A stretch of DNA of 64,000 nt, from assembly GCA_945862145.1 (NCBI GenBank), contig CAMAXE010000021.1, forward strand, positions 1-64,000, read 5' to 3'. The notes under the pieces were generated by a model, which was not told the DNA's origin, did not search any database, and saw only the letters and a list, made by a program, of their open reading frames with translations. This DNA is from Klebsiella pneumoniae. Lineage in GTDB: Bacteria > Pseudomonadota > Gammaproteobacteria > Pseudomonadales > UBA5518. This document shows positions 16,317 to 24,875 of this stretch, in pieces (position 1 is the first letter of the stretch; each line of letters opens with the position of its first letter). The position numbers and the translations under genes were made by a program.

Positions 16317-18755
16317 ATGGCCGCACAATTACCTTCTCGCGCCCGCGTCGTTGTTGTCGGTGGGGGTGTGATCGGCTGCTCGGTTGCCTATCACTTGGGC
16401 AAGATGGGCTGGAGCGATGTGGTGCTGCTCGAGCGCCGCGAGCTCACCAGCGGCACCACCTGGCACGCCGCGGGCCTTGTGGGCCAGCTGCGTTCCACCA
16501 TCAACATGACCAAGCTCGCGCGCTACACGGGTGAGCTTTACGCGGGCCTCGAGGCCGAGACCGGCCAGGCCACGGGTTACCGGCGCTGCGGCTCGATCTC
16601 GCTTGCGACCACGGGCGCGCGCTTTGAGGAATTGCGCCGCAGCGCCTCGATGGCAAAGGTCTTCGGGCTGCCGGTTAACGTGCTCTCCACCAGCGAGATC
16701 GGCGCGCTCTACCCGATCGCGAACCTCGAAGGCGTGGTGGGGGGGATCCACATTCCGTCTGATGGCTACGCGAATGCGGTGGACGTGACACAGGCGCTCG
16801 CCAAGGGCGCACGCGCGGCCGGCGTGCAGATTTTCCAGAACACCAAGGTCACCGGCATCCGCCACGATGGCCGCCGCGCCACGGGCGTCGACACCGACGC
16901 CGGCCGCATCGATGCGGATGTCGTGGTGCTGTGCCCGGGCATGTGGGGGCGCGATCTCGCGGCGAGCGTGGGCGTAAACCTGCCGCTGCACGCCTGCGAG
17001 CACTACTACGTGATGTTCGAGGCCATCCCGGGTCTTGCGCCTGAGTTGCCGGTGCTGCGCGACTACGACCACTGCGCCTACTTCAAGTACGACGCCGGCA
17101 AGCTGCTCGTGGGCGCCTTCGAGCCCAATGCGCGCGCCTGGGGCATGGGCGGCATCCCGGAGGATTTCTTCTACGGCGAGATCAACGGCGATTTCGACCA
17201 CTTCGCACCGGTGCTCGAAGACGCCATTCGCCGCATTCCCGCGCTGGAAAACGCCGGCATACAGAAATTTTTCTGTGGCCCCGAGAGCTTCACGCCGGAT
17301 GTGCGCTACCACTTGGGCGAAGCGCCTGAACTGAAAAACTGTTTCGTGGCGGCGGGGCTTAATTCCATCGGCCTGCAAAGCGCGGGCGGCATCGGCAAGG
17401 TGATCTCGGAGTGGGTGCGCGACGGCCATCCGCCCATGGATCTCTGGGAAGTCGACGTGCGGCGCAACATGCCCTTCCAAAGCAACCGCAAATACCTGAA
17501 GGAGCGCGTGAGCGAGAGCCTGGGGCTTCTTTACGCCACGCACTGGCCTTTCTATCAGTTCCAGACCGCCCGCGGCGTACGCCGCTCGGCCGTGCACGAT
17601 CGCGTGGCGGCAGCCGGTGCCTGTCACGGGGTTGCCTTCGGCTGGGAGCGACCCAACTGGTACGGCGAGCCGGGCAGCGAGCCCTCTTACGAATACAGCT
17701 ACGGCCGCCAGAACTGGTTCGAGGCGAGCGCCGCCGAGCACCGCGCGGTGCGTGAGGCCGTAGGCATCTTCGATCAGTCCTCGTTCGCCAAATTCCGGCT
17801 CGAAGGGCCGGACGCCTGCCGCGTGCTGAACTACGTATCCGCCAACGACGTCGACGTGGCGGTGGGCCGCATGGTCTACACGCAGTGGCTGAATGCGCGC
17901 GGCGGCATCGAGGCCGATCTCACGGTCACGCGCCTCGCCGAAGACGCCTACCTCATCGTCGGTGGCGCCGAAACCGAAGTGCGTGACTTCCACCACCTCA
18001 AATCCAACATCGGTCCGGACGACCGCTGCGTGCTCACCAACGTGAGCTCCGGCATGGGCGTGCTCTCGGTGATGGGGCCGCGCTCGCGCGAGTTGCTGCA
18101 GTCGCTCACGCCCGACGACATGTCCGATGCGGCTTTTCCCTTCGCCACCAGCCGCGAGATCGAGCTGGGCTACGCCATCGTGCGCGCCTCGCGGATCACT
18201 TTCGTGGGCGAACTCGGCTGGGAAATCTACGTGCCCACCGAATTCATGACCGGCGTCTACGACGAGATCGTCGCAGCGGGCGCGGCCTTCGATTTGAAGC
18301 ATGCGGGCTATCACGCGCTCAATTCGCTGCGCATGGAAAAAGCCTATCGGCACTGGGGCCACGACATCACCGACGAAGACACGCCGCTCGAGGCGGGTTT
18401 GGGCTTTGCCGTGAAGATGAACAAGCCCGGCGGTTTCATCGGCCGCGAGGCGCTGCTCACGCAGAAGGAATCGGGTTTCAGGAAGCGCCTGCTGCAATTG
18501 CGTTTGCAGGATCCGGCGCCGTTGCTCTATCACAACGAGCCGGTGTGGGCAGGCGAAAAGATCGTGGGTTTCATCCGCTCAGGGATGTACGCCCACACGC
18601 TGGGTGCAGCGGTGGGGCTTGCGTACGTGGATCTGGAGCCTGGTGCCGACCCCCTCGCGCTCAGCTACGAGATCGAAGTAGCCGGGGTCCGTTACGCGGC
18701 TCAAGCCTCGTTACGCCCGATGTACGATCCGGAGAATCGGCGGATACGCTGCTGA
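16317..18755 (+). CDS. Dimethylglycine/sarcosine dehydrogenase-like flavoprotein, copy 2
   Basis: The product is 812 residues with the same domain order as the upstream copy: FAD domain (VVVVGGGVIGCSVAYHLG, LTSGTTWHAAGLVG), linker, and GcvT-like domain (TFVGELGWEIYVP, GYHALNSLRMEKAYRHWGHD). Here the canonical TDEDTPLEAGLGFAV segment is kept, unlike copy 1. The pair is paralogous but well diverged, so the two probably act on successive substrates, such as dimethylglycine then sarcosine, or on different N-methyl amines. Methylene-THF made by the folate domain would join the product of the MetF/MetV route encoded divergently. A REP array follows 13 bases after the stop. Confidence 0.92.
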   Translation: MAAQLPSRARVVVVGGGVIGCSVAYHLGKMGWSDVVLLERRELTSGTTWHAAGLVGQLRSTINMTKLARYTGELYAGLEAETGQATGYRRCGSISLATTGARFEELRRSASMAKVFGLPVNVLSTSEIGALYPIANLEGVVGGIHIPSDGYANAVDVTQALAKGARAAGVQIFQNTKVTGIRHDGRRATGVDTDAGRIDADVVVLCPGMWGRDLAASVGVNLPLHACEHYYVMFEAIPGLAPELPVLRDYDHCAYFKYDAGKLLVGAFEPNARAWGMGGIPEDFFYGEINGDFDHFAPVLEDAIRRIPALENAGIQKFFCGPESFTPDVRYHLGEAPELKNCFVAAGLNSIGLQSAGGIGKVISEWVRDGHPPMDLWEVDVRRNMPFQSNRKYLKERVSESLGLLYATHWPFYQFQTARGVRRSAVHDRVAAAGACHGVAFGWERPNWYGEPGSEPSYEYSYGRQNWFEASAAEHRAVREAVGIFDQSSFAKFRLEGPDACRVLNYVSANDVDVAVGRMVYTQWLNARGGIEADLTVTRLAEDAYLIVGGAETEVRDFHHLKSNIGPDDRCVLTNVSSGMGVLSVMGPRSRELLQSLTPDDMSDAAFPFATSREIELGYAIVRASRITFVGELGWEIYVPTEFMTGVYDEIVAAGAAFDLKHAGYHALNSLRMEKAYRHWGHDITDEDTPLEAGLGFAVKMNKPGGFIGREALLTQKESGFRKRLLQLRLQDPAPLLYHNEPVWAGEKIVGFIRSGMYAHTLGAAVGLAYVDLEPGADPLALSYEIEVAGVRYAAQASLRPMYDPENRRIRC

Positions 18756-18767
18756 TCGCAGCAAGCG

Positions 18768-19046
18768 GCCGCGGGCATGGCCCGCTCCTACCGGGAGGTG
18801 GGTAGGTCCCGTGGTGTTGCTGTAGGCGCGCGCCTTTCGCACGCCGGGCGCGGCAGGTCGCGGGCATGGCCCGCTCCTACCGGGAGAGGGGTATCGCCCG
18901 GGCTTTGCCGTAGGAGCGGGCATGGCCCGCTCCTGCGCGGTCGCGGGCATGGCTCGCGCCTACAGGTGGGTCGCGGGCATGGCCCGCTCCTACCGGGAGA
19001 CGGGTATGCGCCGGTCGCTGCCGTAGGAGCGGGCCATGCCCGCGAC
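18768..19046. repeat. Extragenic array of six REP units in mixed orientation
   Basis: Units occur at about 18768-18791, 18857-18880, 18910-18935, 18940-18963, 18970-18993 and 19023-19046. Four run as CGCGGGCATGGC-type (reverse) and the last runs GTAGGAGCGGGC-type (forward). The one at 18910 is a near-perfect palindrome joining two left arms. They fill the gap between convergent genes (stops at 18755 and 19054). The same family forms the tandem array at 13-100, so the betaine/corrinoid cluster is bracketed by it. Confidence 0.85.
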
Positions 19047-19053
19047 CGGAGCC

Positions 19054-19551
19054 TCAGTGCCCCGCGTCCCCCGGCAATCCCGCCACTGCATCCACCGGTC
19101 CCTCAAAGGCGATAAACAGCACGCAGGCCTCGTCGCTTACGCACATGCCCTCGTGCGGTCGCTTCGCAGGGCCATAGGCGTAGCTGCCAGGCTTGAGCAC
19201 CGCCTCTGGCTGGCCCTGATAGGTCACGCGCAGTTCACCCGCGACAAGGATCATCCGCTCCGCCGAACTGTGCCAATGCATGGGCAGCGGCGCGTGCGCC
19301 GGAATCCGGAGAAACACATCGGAGTTAGGCTTGGCAGCGTCGCCGTGCAGCACGGCGAGGCCACAGCCTTGCGGCAGGAAGGGCGGGCAGGGGCCCCAGG
19401 CGATGTCGGCATCGTTCATGGTGCGGGCGAGGGCGGGCTCTGCGGGTTGCGCGTCGGCCGGTGCGCCGTTGGCGGATGTTGCCAGGGCGAGCAGCGAGAC
19501 CGAGACGCAGAGCAGAGACCAGGCGGAGCGTTTCGGGTTATTGGCTTTCAT
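19054..19551 (-). CDS. Periplasmic cupin-domain protein
   Basis: This 165-residue protein has an N-terminal signal peptide (KANNPKRSAWSLLCVSVSL then ALATSANGA, likely cleaved near residue 29). A cupin core follows with PMHWHSSAERMILVAGE (HxH and Glu) and GPAKRPHEGMCVSD giving the last His. Secreted cupins of this DUF4437-like sort are of unknown function. It is a single gene, convergent with the dehydrogenase pair and divergent from the ROK kinase region. No link to neighbouring pathways is evident. Confidence 0.8.
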   Translation of the reverse strand: MKANNPKRSAWSLLCVSVSLLALATSANGAPADAQPAEPALARTMNDADIAWGPCPPFLPQGCGLAVLHGDAAKPNSDVFLRIPAHAPLPMHWHSSAERMILVAGELRVTYQGQPEAVLKPGSYAYGPAKRPHEGMCVSDEACVLFIAFEGPVDAVAGLPGDAGH

Positions 19552-19733
19552 GGATGCTGGTCCTTGTTGTCATCGGTGGTGTTAAGGCCTCCCAGATTCT
19601 GCCCCAGGCTTTTCTGTCTGAGAAGGGGGTGTGCCGCGGCGAGTGCTCATTGCGCAGCCGAGGGTGCGACCCCAGACTGAGCCACCGTCAGATTCAAGCG
19701 AACAATGGCAAAACGCTCAAGGACGCATGATCA
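19552..19733. other. Intergenic stretch with no recognised gene
   Basis: This gap lies between the divergent cupin and the small ORF at 19734. It has lower GC than the surroundings by eye and holds no clear hairpin-T terminator or palindrome. It must contain the cupin promoter and possibly that of the kinase unit. It also marks the left side of a segment whose codon use differs from the rest of the window. Confidence 0.4.
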
Positions 19734-19856
19734 ATGGACGCGACATCTTTGCTCACAAACACCGAGGATGAGGACGAAGCGCAAGACAGCACTGATTCAA
19801 CGGAGCCTTGCGAAGGTGGAAGCGATCCATCAGCGGGCAAGGGCGACGACGCGTGA
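19734..19856 (+). CDS. Small acidic hypothetical protein coupled to the ROK kinase
   Basis: This is a 40-residue reading frame rich in Asp, Glu, Ser and Thr (TEDEDEAQDSTDST). It begins with ATG after AAGGA at 19719-19723 and is preceded by an in-frame TGA at 19728. Its stop TGA overlaps the GTG start of the ROK kinase (GTGA), the usual sign of translational coupling. It may be a genuine leader or small protein, or the tail of a gene lost at the junction. No family is recognised. Confidence 0.35.
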   Translation: MDATSLLTNTEDEDEAQDSTDSTEPCEGGSDPSAGKGDDA

Positions 19857-20776
19857 GCGCGATACGCATTGGTCTTGACATCGGCGGCACCAAGATTGAA
19901 GCGGCGGCAGTGCGCGGTGAAAGCGAAGTCCTGTGGCGTGAACGCGTGGCGACGCCCCAAGGTGACTACCACGCGAGTGTGCGTGCGGTGGTAGATCTTG
20001 TGGCGCGTATGGCGACAGAATTGTCGCTGTCTAGTGAGACGCCTGTTGGAATCGGCGCGCCCGGATCTATCTCACCGATCAGTGGACTGCAACGCAATTC
20101 GAATTCAGTGTGCTTGAATGGTCGACCGTTTGCAGCGGATCTTGAGCGCGCGCTCGCAAGGCGTGTGCGCATGGCGAATGACGCGAATTGCTTTGCCCTT
20201 GCCGAATCTATCGCAGGTGCAGCGCGTGGGGCGCGTGTTGTGTTTGGCGTGATTCTCGGCACCGGCGTTGGTGGTGGCGTGGTGATTGATCGCGTCGCGC
20301 GTGAGGGTCCCAATGCAGTTGGCGGCGAGTTTGGTCACGGGCAACAGCAGGGGATTGCAGAAGAAGCGTTGCGTTATGGGCGCGTTCACCAGCCGCGCGC
20401 GTGTTACTGCGGTCTTGTTGATTGCCGCGAGCAATACATTGCGGGTGCTGCGGTTGAACGCGAGTTTCTTGCGCGGTCTTCACGCGCGATGTCGCTGCGA
20501 GAGATTGAAATCGCAGGGAGCGTGGGCGACGATGAAGCGCGTGATGCGATCGCACGATGGGCGCAACGCGTCGCGATATCGCTTGCCGATGTCGTCAATC
20601 TTCTCGATCCTGATTGCATCGTTCTCGGTGGTGGCGCGAGTAATCTGGCAGCGGCAACTGAGGGCATGAGCGCACGAGTCGCGCAGTACACCTTCGGCGA
20701 TTGCATGCGCACGCCAATCCGGCGCGCGCAACTCGGCGACAGTGCAGGCGTCATTGGTGCTGCCTGGCTGTGGTGA
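19853..20776 (+). CDS. ROK-family sugar kinase (fructokinase/GlcNAc kinase type)
   Basis: This is a 307-residue ROK kinase with the phosphate loop RIGLDIGGTKIE at the N-terminus, the catalytic Asp in MANDANCFALAE near residue 105, GVILGTGVGGG, GGEFGH, and the zinc motif CYCGLVDC. It would phosphorylate a hexose with ATP in the cytoplasm. The GTG at 19853 was chosen because the protein then starts at the conserved strand and overlaps the small ORF upstream. Third codon positions hold visibly more T and A (GAT, CGT, GTT, ATT) than neighbouring genes. Together with the broken lpdA downstream, this suggests that this part of the window was acquired. Sugar specificity cannot be set. Confidence 0.88.
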   Translation: MSAIRIGLDIGGTKIEAAAVRGESEVLWRERVATPQGDYHASVRAVVDLVARMATELSLSSETPVGIGAPGSISPISGLQRNSNSVCLNGRPFAADLERALARRVRMANDANCFALAESIAGAARGARVVFGVILGTGVGGGVVIDRVAREGPNAVGGEFGHGQQQGIAEEALRYGRVHQPRACYCGLVDCREQYIAGAAVEREFLARSSRAMSLREIEIAGSVGDDEARDAIARWAQRVAISLADVVNLLDPDCIVLGGGASNLAAATEGMSARVAQYTFGDCMRTPIRRAQLGDSAGVIGAAWLW

Positions 20777-20885
20777 ATCCGCGATGGTGAATCCCCGGGG
20801 CAAAGCCGAGAGCGACACCGCCTCACGCGGCCTCGTTCAGGGAGGGGCTTTATCCTTGTTATGTTGTTGATTCAGGAGAACCCAT

Positions 20886-23468
20886 ATGAGCAACGTTTCG
20901 AATCAACCGCACTTCATCGCGCCCACACTGGCCGACCTCGACGCGGAAGAAACCGCCGAATGGCGCGATGCCTTCCTCTCCCTGCTGCAGACCCAGGGCC
21001 CGCAGCGCGCGCGCCAGATGCTCGACGAACTGGCGCGCCTGGCAGGCACGCAGCGGGTGGGCTGGCAGCCCGAGCGCAACACGCCCTACCTGAACACCAT
21101 TGCGGTTGACGACCAGCCGGTGTTTCCGGGCGACCTCGCGGTCGAGGAGCGCCTGGCCTCGTTGATGCGCTGGAACGCGCTCGCCATGGTGGCGCGCGCC
21201 AACCAGGCCTACGGCGAACTCGGCGGCCACATCGCCAGCTACGCGAGCGCGGCCGACCTGTTCGAGACCGGCTTCAACCACTTCTTTCGCGCGGGACGCG
21301 ACGGCGATCTGGTGTTTTTCCAGCCGCACAGTGCGCCTGGCGTCTATGCGCGCGCCTTCCTCGAAGGCCGCCTGGGCGAGAACGACCTGCTGCACTACCG
21401 CCAGGAACTCACCGCACCAGCGGCCGGCGCGCGCGGCCTTTCCAGCTACCCGCACCCGTGGCTCATGCCGGACTTCTGGCAGTTCCCCACCGGCTCCATG
21501 GGGATCGGTCCGATCAGCTCGATCTACCATGCACGCTTTATGCGCTACCTGAGCCACCGCGGGCTGCTCGACACGGCGCACCGCAAGGTCTGGGGGGTGT
21601 TTGGCGACGGCGAAATGGACGAGCCCGAGAGCATGAGCGCGCTGACGCTGGCCGCGCGCGAAAACCTCGACAACCTGGTGTGGGTGGTCAACTGCAACCT
21701 GCAGCGACTGGACGGCCCGGTGCGCGGCAACGGCCGCATCATCGACGAGCTGGAGCGCCTGTTTGCCGGCGCGGGCTGGAACGTGGTCAAGCTGGTCTGG
21801 GGCAGCGACTGGGACGGCCTGTTCGCCCGCGACACGAACGGCGCGCTGGCCCGCGCCCTGGGCGACACGGTGGACGGCCAGATGCAGACCTTCGCTGCGA
21901 AAGACGGCCGCTTCAACCGCGACAACTTCTTTGGCCAGAACCCCGAGCTGGCTGCGCTGGCCCAGGGCATGACGGACGAGCAGATCGACCGATTGAAGCG
22001 CGGTGGCCACGACCTGGTGAAAATCCACGCCGCCTACGCCGCGGCCGCCGCCCACCGGGGCCAGCCCACGGTGATCCTGGCCCACACCAAAAAGGGCTAC
22101 GGCATGGGCAGCGCCGGCCAGGGCAAGATGACCACCCACAGCCAGAAGAAGTTCGACGGCGCCGACCTGATCGAATTTCGCAACCGTTTCAACCTGCCGC
22201 TCACCGACGAACAGGCCATCGGCCTGGCCTTCCTCAAACCCGCCGACGACAGCGTCGAGATGCGCTATCTGCGCGAACACCGCGAGCGCCTGGGCGGCGC
22301 CCTGCCCCGGCGCGAGACCGCGTGCGACGTGGTGCCCGTGCCCGCTATCGAGGCCTACGCCACGTTTGCGCTCAAGGCCGACGGCAAGGCAATGAGCACC
22401 ACCATGGCCTTCGTGCGCATGCTCGGGGGTCTGCTCAAGGACGCACAACTCGGCCCGCGCATCGTGCCCATCGTGGCCGACGAGGCGCGCACCTTCGGCA
22501 TGGCCAACCTGTTCAAGCAGGTCGGCATCTACAGCAGCGTGGGCCAGCGCTACGCGCCCGAAGACATCGGCTCGGTGCTGAGCTACCGCGAGGCGCTCGA
22601 TGGGCAGATTCTGGAAGAAGGCATCAGCGAAGCCGGCGCCCTGGCGAGCTGGACGGCGGCCGCCACCAGCTACAGCGTGCAGGGCCTGGCCATGCTGCCG
22701 TTCTACATCTACTACTCCATGTTTGGCTTCCAGCGCGTGGGCGACGCGATCTGGGCCGCCGCCGACCAGCGCTCGCGCGGCTTCCTGCTCGGCGCCACAT
22801 CGGGGCGCACCACGCTGGGCGGCGAAGGCCTTCAGCACCAGGACGGCAGCAGCCACCTGGTGGCCGCGACCATCCCCAACTGCAAGGCTTATGACCCGGC
22901 GTTTGCCGGTGAGCTCGCGGTGATCGTGGACGCCGGCATGCGCGAAATGCTGGTCGAGCAGAAGGACGTGTTTTATTACGTCACGCTGATGAACGAGAAC
23001 TACGCCCAACCCGACCTGCCCGAGGGCGCGGCCGAGGGTGTTCTCAAGGGCGGTTACCGCTTCGGCCACTTCGGACCCGAAGCCGCGAAGCAGCGCGTCA
23101 CCCTGCTCGGTTCCGGTGCGATCTTCACCGAGGTGGTGAAGGCGGCCGAACAGCTGGCAGCACAGGGGCTGCGCGTGGACGTGTTCAGCATCACCAGCTG
23201 GAGCGAACTCGCGCGCGACGGTGTGGCCCACGGCGAAAACTCACACCTCACGCGCCTGCTGGCCGACAGCGAAGGCCCGGTGATCGCCGCCACCGACTAC
23301 GTGCGCACCGTGCCCGAGAGCGTGCGCGCCTTCGTTCCCGAAGGCCGGCGTTTCCACACGCTGGGCACCGACGGCTTCGGCCGCAGCGACACGCGCGCCG
23401 CGTTGCGCGCCTTCTTCCAGGTCGACGCAGCCAGCATCGCCCAACTGGCACAGGGAGCGAAGGCATGA
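20886..23468 (+). CDS. aceE: Pyruvate dehydrogenase E1 component, homodimeric AceE type
   Basis: This 860-residue homodimeric E1 decarboxylates pyruvate with thiamine diphosphate and acetylates the E2 lipoyl group. It is slightly shorter than E. coli AceE. Recognisable blocks are LMPDFWQFPTGSMGIGPI, the ThDP motif VFGDGEMDEPESMSA through NCNLQRLDGPVRGN, HTKKGYGMG, and TSGRTTLGGEGLQHQDGSSH. An AGGAG lies 7 bases before the ATG. The gene overlaps aceF by 4 bases (ATGA). Composition and style resemble Burkholderiales pyruvate dehydrogenase operons. The E3 gene that should follow is broken off at 24838, so the complex would need an E3 from elsewhere. A second, unrelated heterotetrameric E1 and E2 set lies at 59348-62547. 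Confidence 0.95.
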   Translation: MSNVSNQPHFIAPTLADLDAEETAEWRDAFLSLLQTQGPQRARQMLDELARLAGTQRVGWQPERNTPYLNTIAVDDQPVFPGDLAVEERLASLMRWNALAMVARANQAYGELGGHIASYASAADLFETGFNHFFRAGRDGDLVFFQPHSAPGVYARAFLEGRLGENDLLHYRQELTAPAAGARGLSSYPHPWLMPDFWQFPTGSMGIGPISSIYHARFMRYLSHRGLLDTAHRKVWGVFGDGEMDEPESMSALTLAARENLDNLVWVVNCNLQRLDGPVRGNGRIIDELERLFAGAGWNVVKLVWGSDWDGLFARDTNGALARALGDTVDGQMQTFAAKDGRFNRDNFFGQNPELAALAQGMTDEQIDRLKRGGHDLVKIHAAYAAAAAHRGQPTVILAHTKKGYGMGSAGQGKMTTHSQKKFDGADLIEFRNRFNLPLTDEQAIGLAFLKPADDSVEMRYLREHRERLGGALPRRETACDVVPVPAIEAYATFALKADGKAMSTTMAFVRMLGGLLKDAQLGPRIVPIVADEARTFGMANLFKQVGIYSSVGQRYAPEDIGSVLSYREALDGQILEEGISEAGALASWTAAATSYSVQGLAMLPFYIYYSMFGFQRVGDAIWAAADQRSRGFLLGATSGRTTLGGEGLQHQDGSSHLVAATIPNCKAYDPAFAGELAVIVDAGMREMLVEQKDVFYYVTLMNENYAQPDLPEGAAEGVLKGGYRFGHFGPEAAKQRVTLLGSGAIFTEVVKAAEQLAAQGLRVDVFSITSWSELARDGVAHGENSHLTRLLADSEGPVIAATDYVRTVPESVRAFVPEGRRFHTLGTDGFGRSDTRAALRAFFQVDAASIAQLAQGAKA

Positions 23469-24790
23469 GCCTGGTCGACGTGCAGGTCCCGGACATCGGG
23501 GATTTTGATGAGGTGGCGGTGATCGAACTGCTGGTGAAAGTGGGCGACATGGTCAAGACCGAGCAGTCGCTGATCACGGTTGAATCCGACAAGGCGTCGA
23601 TAGAGATTCCTTCATCGCATGCCGGCAGGGTCACAGCGCTGATGGTGGAACTGGGCGACAAGGTCCAGCGTGGATCGGTGGTATTAGTGCTCGACGTGGT
23701 GGAAGAAACGAGCGCGCACGTTGCGGCTCCATCCGTTCGGGCTGAGGCGGTTGTTGCCTCGGCTCAGGTGTGGGCGAGCCCCTCGACAAGCTCAGGGCGG
23801 CCGGAGGCGGTTGCAGCACCTGCAGCCCACAACCCCACCGCCGCAGCCCCCGTGGGCCTGCCGCACGCTTCACCCTCCGTGCGCAAGTTCGCCCGTGAAC
23901 TCGGCGTACCGCTGGCAGAGGTCAAAGGCTCGGGTCTCAAGGATCGCATCACGGCCGAAGACATCCAGTCGTTCACGAAATCCGTGATGGCCGGTGCGGG
24001 GCAGATCACCGCGCAAGAGGACAAAGCCCCGGCCTCCTCGGGCGGCGGCGGCTCCGAGTTGGGCCTGATCCCGTGGCCCAAGGTGGACTTTGCGAAGTTC
24101 GGCCCGATCGAGCGCAAGGAGATGGGCCGCATCAAGAAGATCGGCGGCGCCAACCTGCTGCGCAACGCGGTCATGATTCCGGCCGTCACCAACTTCGACG
24201 ACGCCGACATCACCGACCTCGAAGCCTTCCGCGTCTCCACCAACAAAGAGAACGAGAAGAGCGGCGTGAAGGTGACCATGCTCGCCTTCCTGATCAAGGC
24301 CTGCGTGGCCTCGCTCAAGAAATTCCCCGAGTTCAACAGCTCGCTCGATGGCGACGCGCTGGTCTACAAGCAGTTCTGGCACATCGGCTTTGCCGCCGAC
24401 ACACCCAACGGACTGATGGTCCCGGTGATCAAGGACGCCGACAAAAAAGGCGTGCTGCAGATCAGCCAGGAAATTAGCGAGCTCGCCAAGAAGGCGCGCG
24501 ATGGCAAGCTGAGCCCGGCCGAGATGAGCGGCGCCACCTTCACCATCTCCAGCTTGGGCGGCATTGGTGGGCGTTACTTCACGCCCATCATCAACGCGCC
24601 CGAGGTGGCCATCCTGGGCGTGTGCAAGAGCCAGATGGAGCCAGTGTGGGACGGCAAGGCCTTTGCGCCGCGCCTGATGTTGCCGCTCTCGTTGACCTGG
24701 GACCACCGCGTGATCGACGGCGCTGCGGCGACACGCTTCAACGCGTACCTCGGCCAGATCCTCGGCGACTTCCGTCGCGTTCTTCTTTAA
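23465..24790 (+). CDS. aceF: Dihydrolipoamide acetyltransferase (E2 of pyruvate dehydrogenase)
   Basis: The product is 441 residues. A single lipoyl domain (residues 1-78) has Lys43 in VESDKAS; the E3/E1-binding domain is at about 134-172 (ASPSVRKFARELGVPL to RITAEDI); the catalytic acetyltransferase domain has DHRVIDG with His414 and Asp418. It is the core of the pyruvate dehydrogenase complex and passes acetyl groups to CoA. The linker between lipoyl and binding domains contains an in-frame remnant of a REP-type repeat (residues about 90-114, including SPSTSSGRPEA), which accounts for its odd composition. Its stop is followed 9 bases later by the start of a truncated lpdA. Confidence 0.95.
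   Translation: MSLVDVQVPDIGDFDEVAVIELLVKVGDMVKTEQSLITVESDKASIEIPSSHAGRVTALMVELGDKVQRGSVVLVLDVVEETSAHVAAPSVRAEAVVASAQVWASPSTSSGRPEAVAAPAAHNPTAAAPVGLPHASPSVRKFARELGVPLAEVKGSGLKDRITAEDIQSFTKSVMAGAGQITAQEDKAPASSGGGGSELGLIPWPKVDFAKFGPIERKEMGRIKKIGGANLLRNAVMIPAVTNFDDADITDLEAFRVSTNKENEKSGVKVTMLAFLIKACVASLKKFPEFNSSLDGDALVYKQFWHIGFAADTPNGLMVPVIKDADKKGVLQISQEISELAKKARDGKLSPAEMSGATFTISSLGGIGGRYFTPIINAPEVAILGVCKSQMEPVWDGKAFAPRLMLPLSLTWDHRVIDGAAATRFNAYLGQILGDFRRVLL
23733..23804. repeat. REP-derived repeat pair embedded in the aceF linker
   Basis: CCGTTCGGGCTGAG at 23733-23746 and the inverted relative CTCGACAAGCTCAGGGC (within 23776-23804) match the two arms of a REP family widespread in proteobacteria, whose core reads TCGACAAGCTCAGGGC. 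Here both arms are read in-frame as part of AceF. This family differs from the GTAGGAGCGGGC repeats elsewhere in the window, which fits a different origin for the aceEF segment. Confidence 0.6.
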
Positions 24791-24799
24791 GGAATGACC

Positions 24800-24838
24800 A
24801 TGGCCATCATTGAAGTTCAAGCACCGGGCATTGGCGAC
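24800..24838 (+). pseudogene. lpdA: 5' fragment of lipoyl-domain dihydrolipoamide dehydrogenase (lpdA)
   Basis: The ATG at 24800 has AAGGA at 24789-24793 and opens MAIIEVQAPGIGD. This matches the first 13 residues of the lipoyl-domain E3 proteins that follow aceF in beta-proteobacteria. After 24838 the frame turns into CRWFSICSCGD-like nonsense and no further lipoyl or flavin motif is present before the convergent amidohydrolase. The gene is therefore cut at about 24838, marking a rearrangement or insertion boundary. Confidence 0.7.
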
Positions 24839-24875
24839 CGGTGGTTTTCAATTTGTTCATGTGGAGACGCGCGGC

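Noticed and set aside
14439-18533. Two long minus-strand frames opposite the dimethylglycine dehydrogenase pair
   Set aside because: Both sense genes have complete domains and ribosome-site spacing; the antisense products are Arg/His/Ala-rich with no motif.
18768-19046. Repeat array as a CRISPR
   Set aside because: Spacing is irregular, units are in both orientations and self-complementary, and no cas genes are near; REP repeats fit better.
20859-23231. Minus-strand open frame of about 790 codons opposite aceE
   Set aside because: aceE is unmistakable; the antisense translation shows no domain and mirrors its codon bias.
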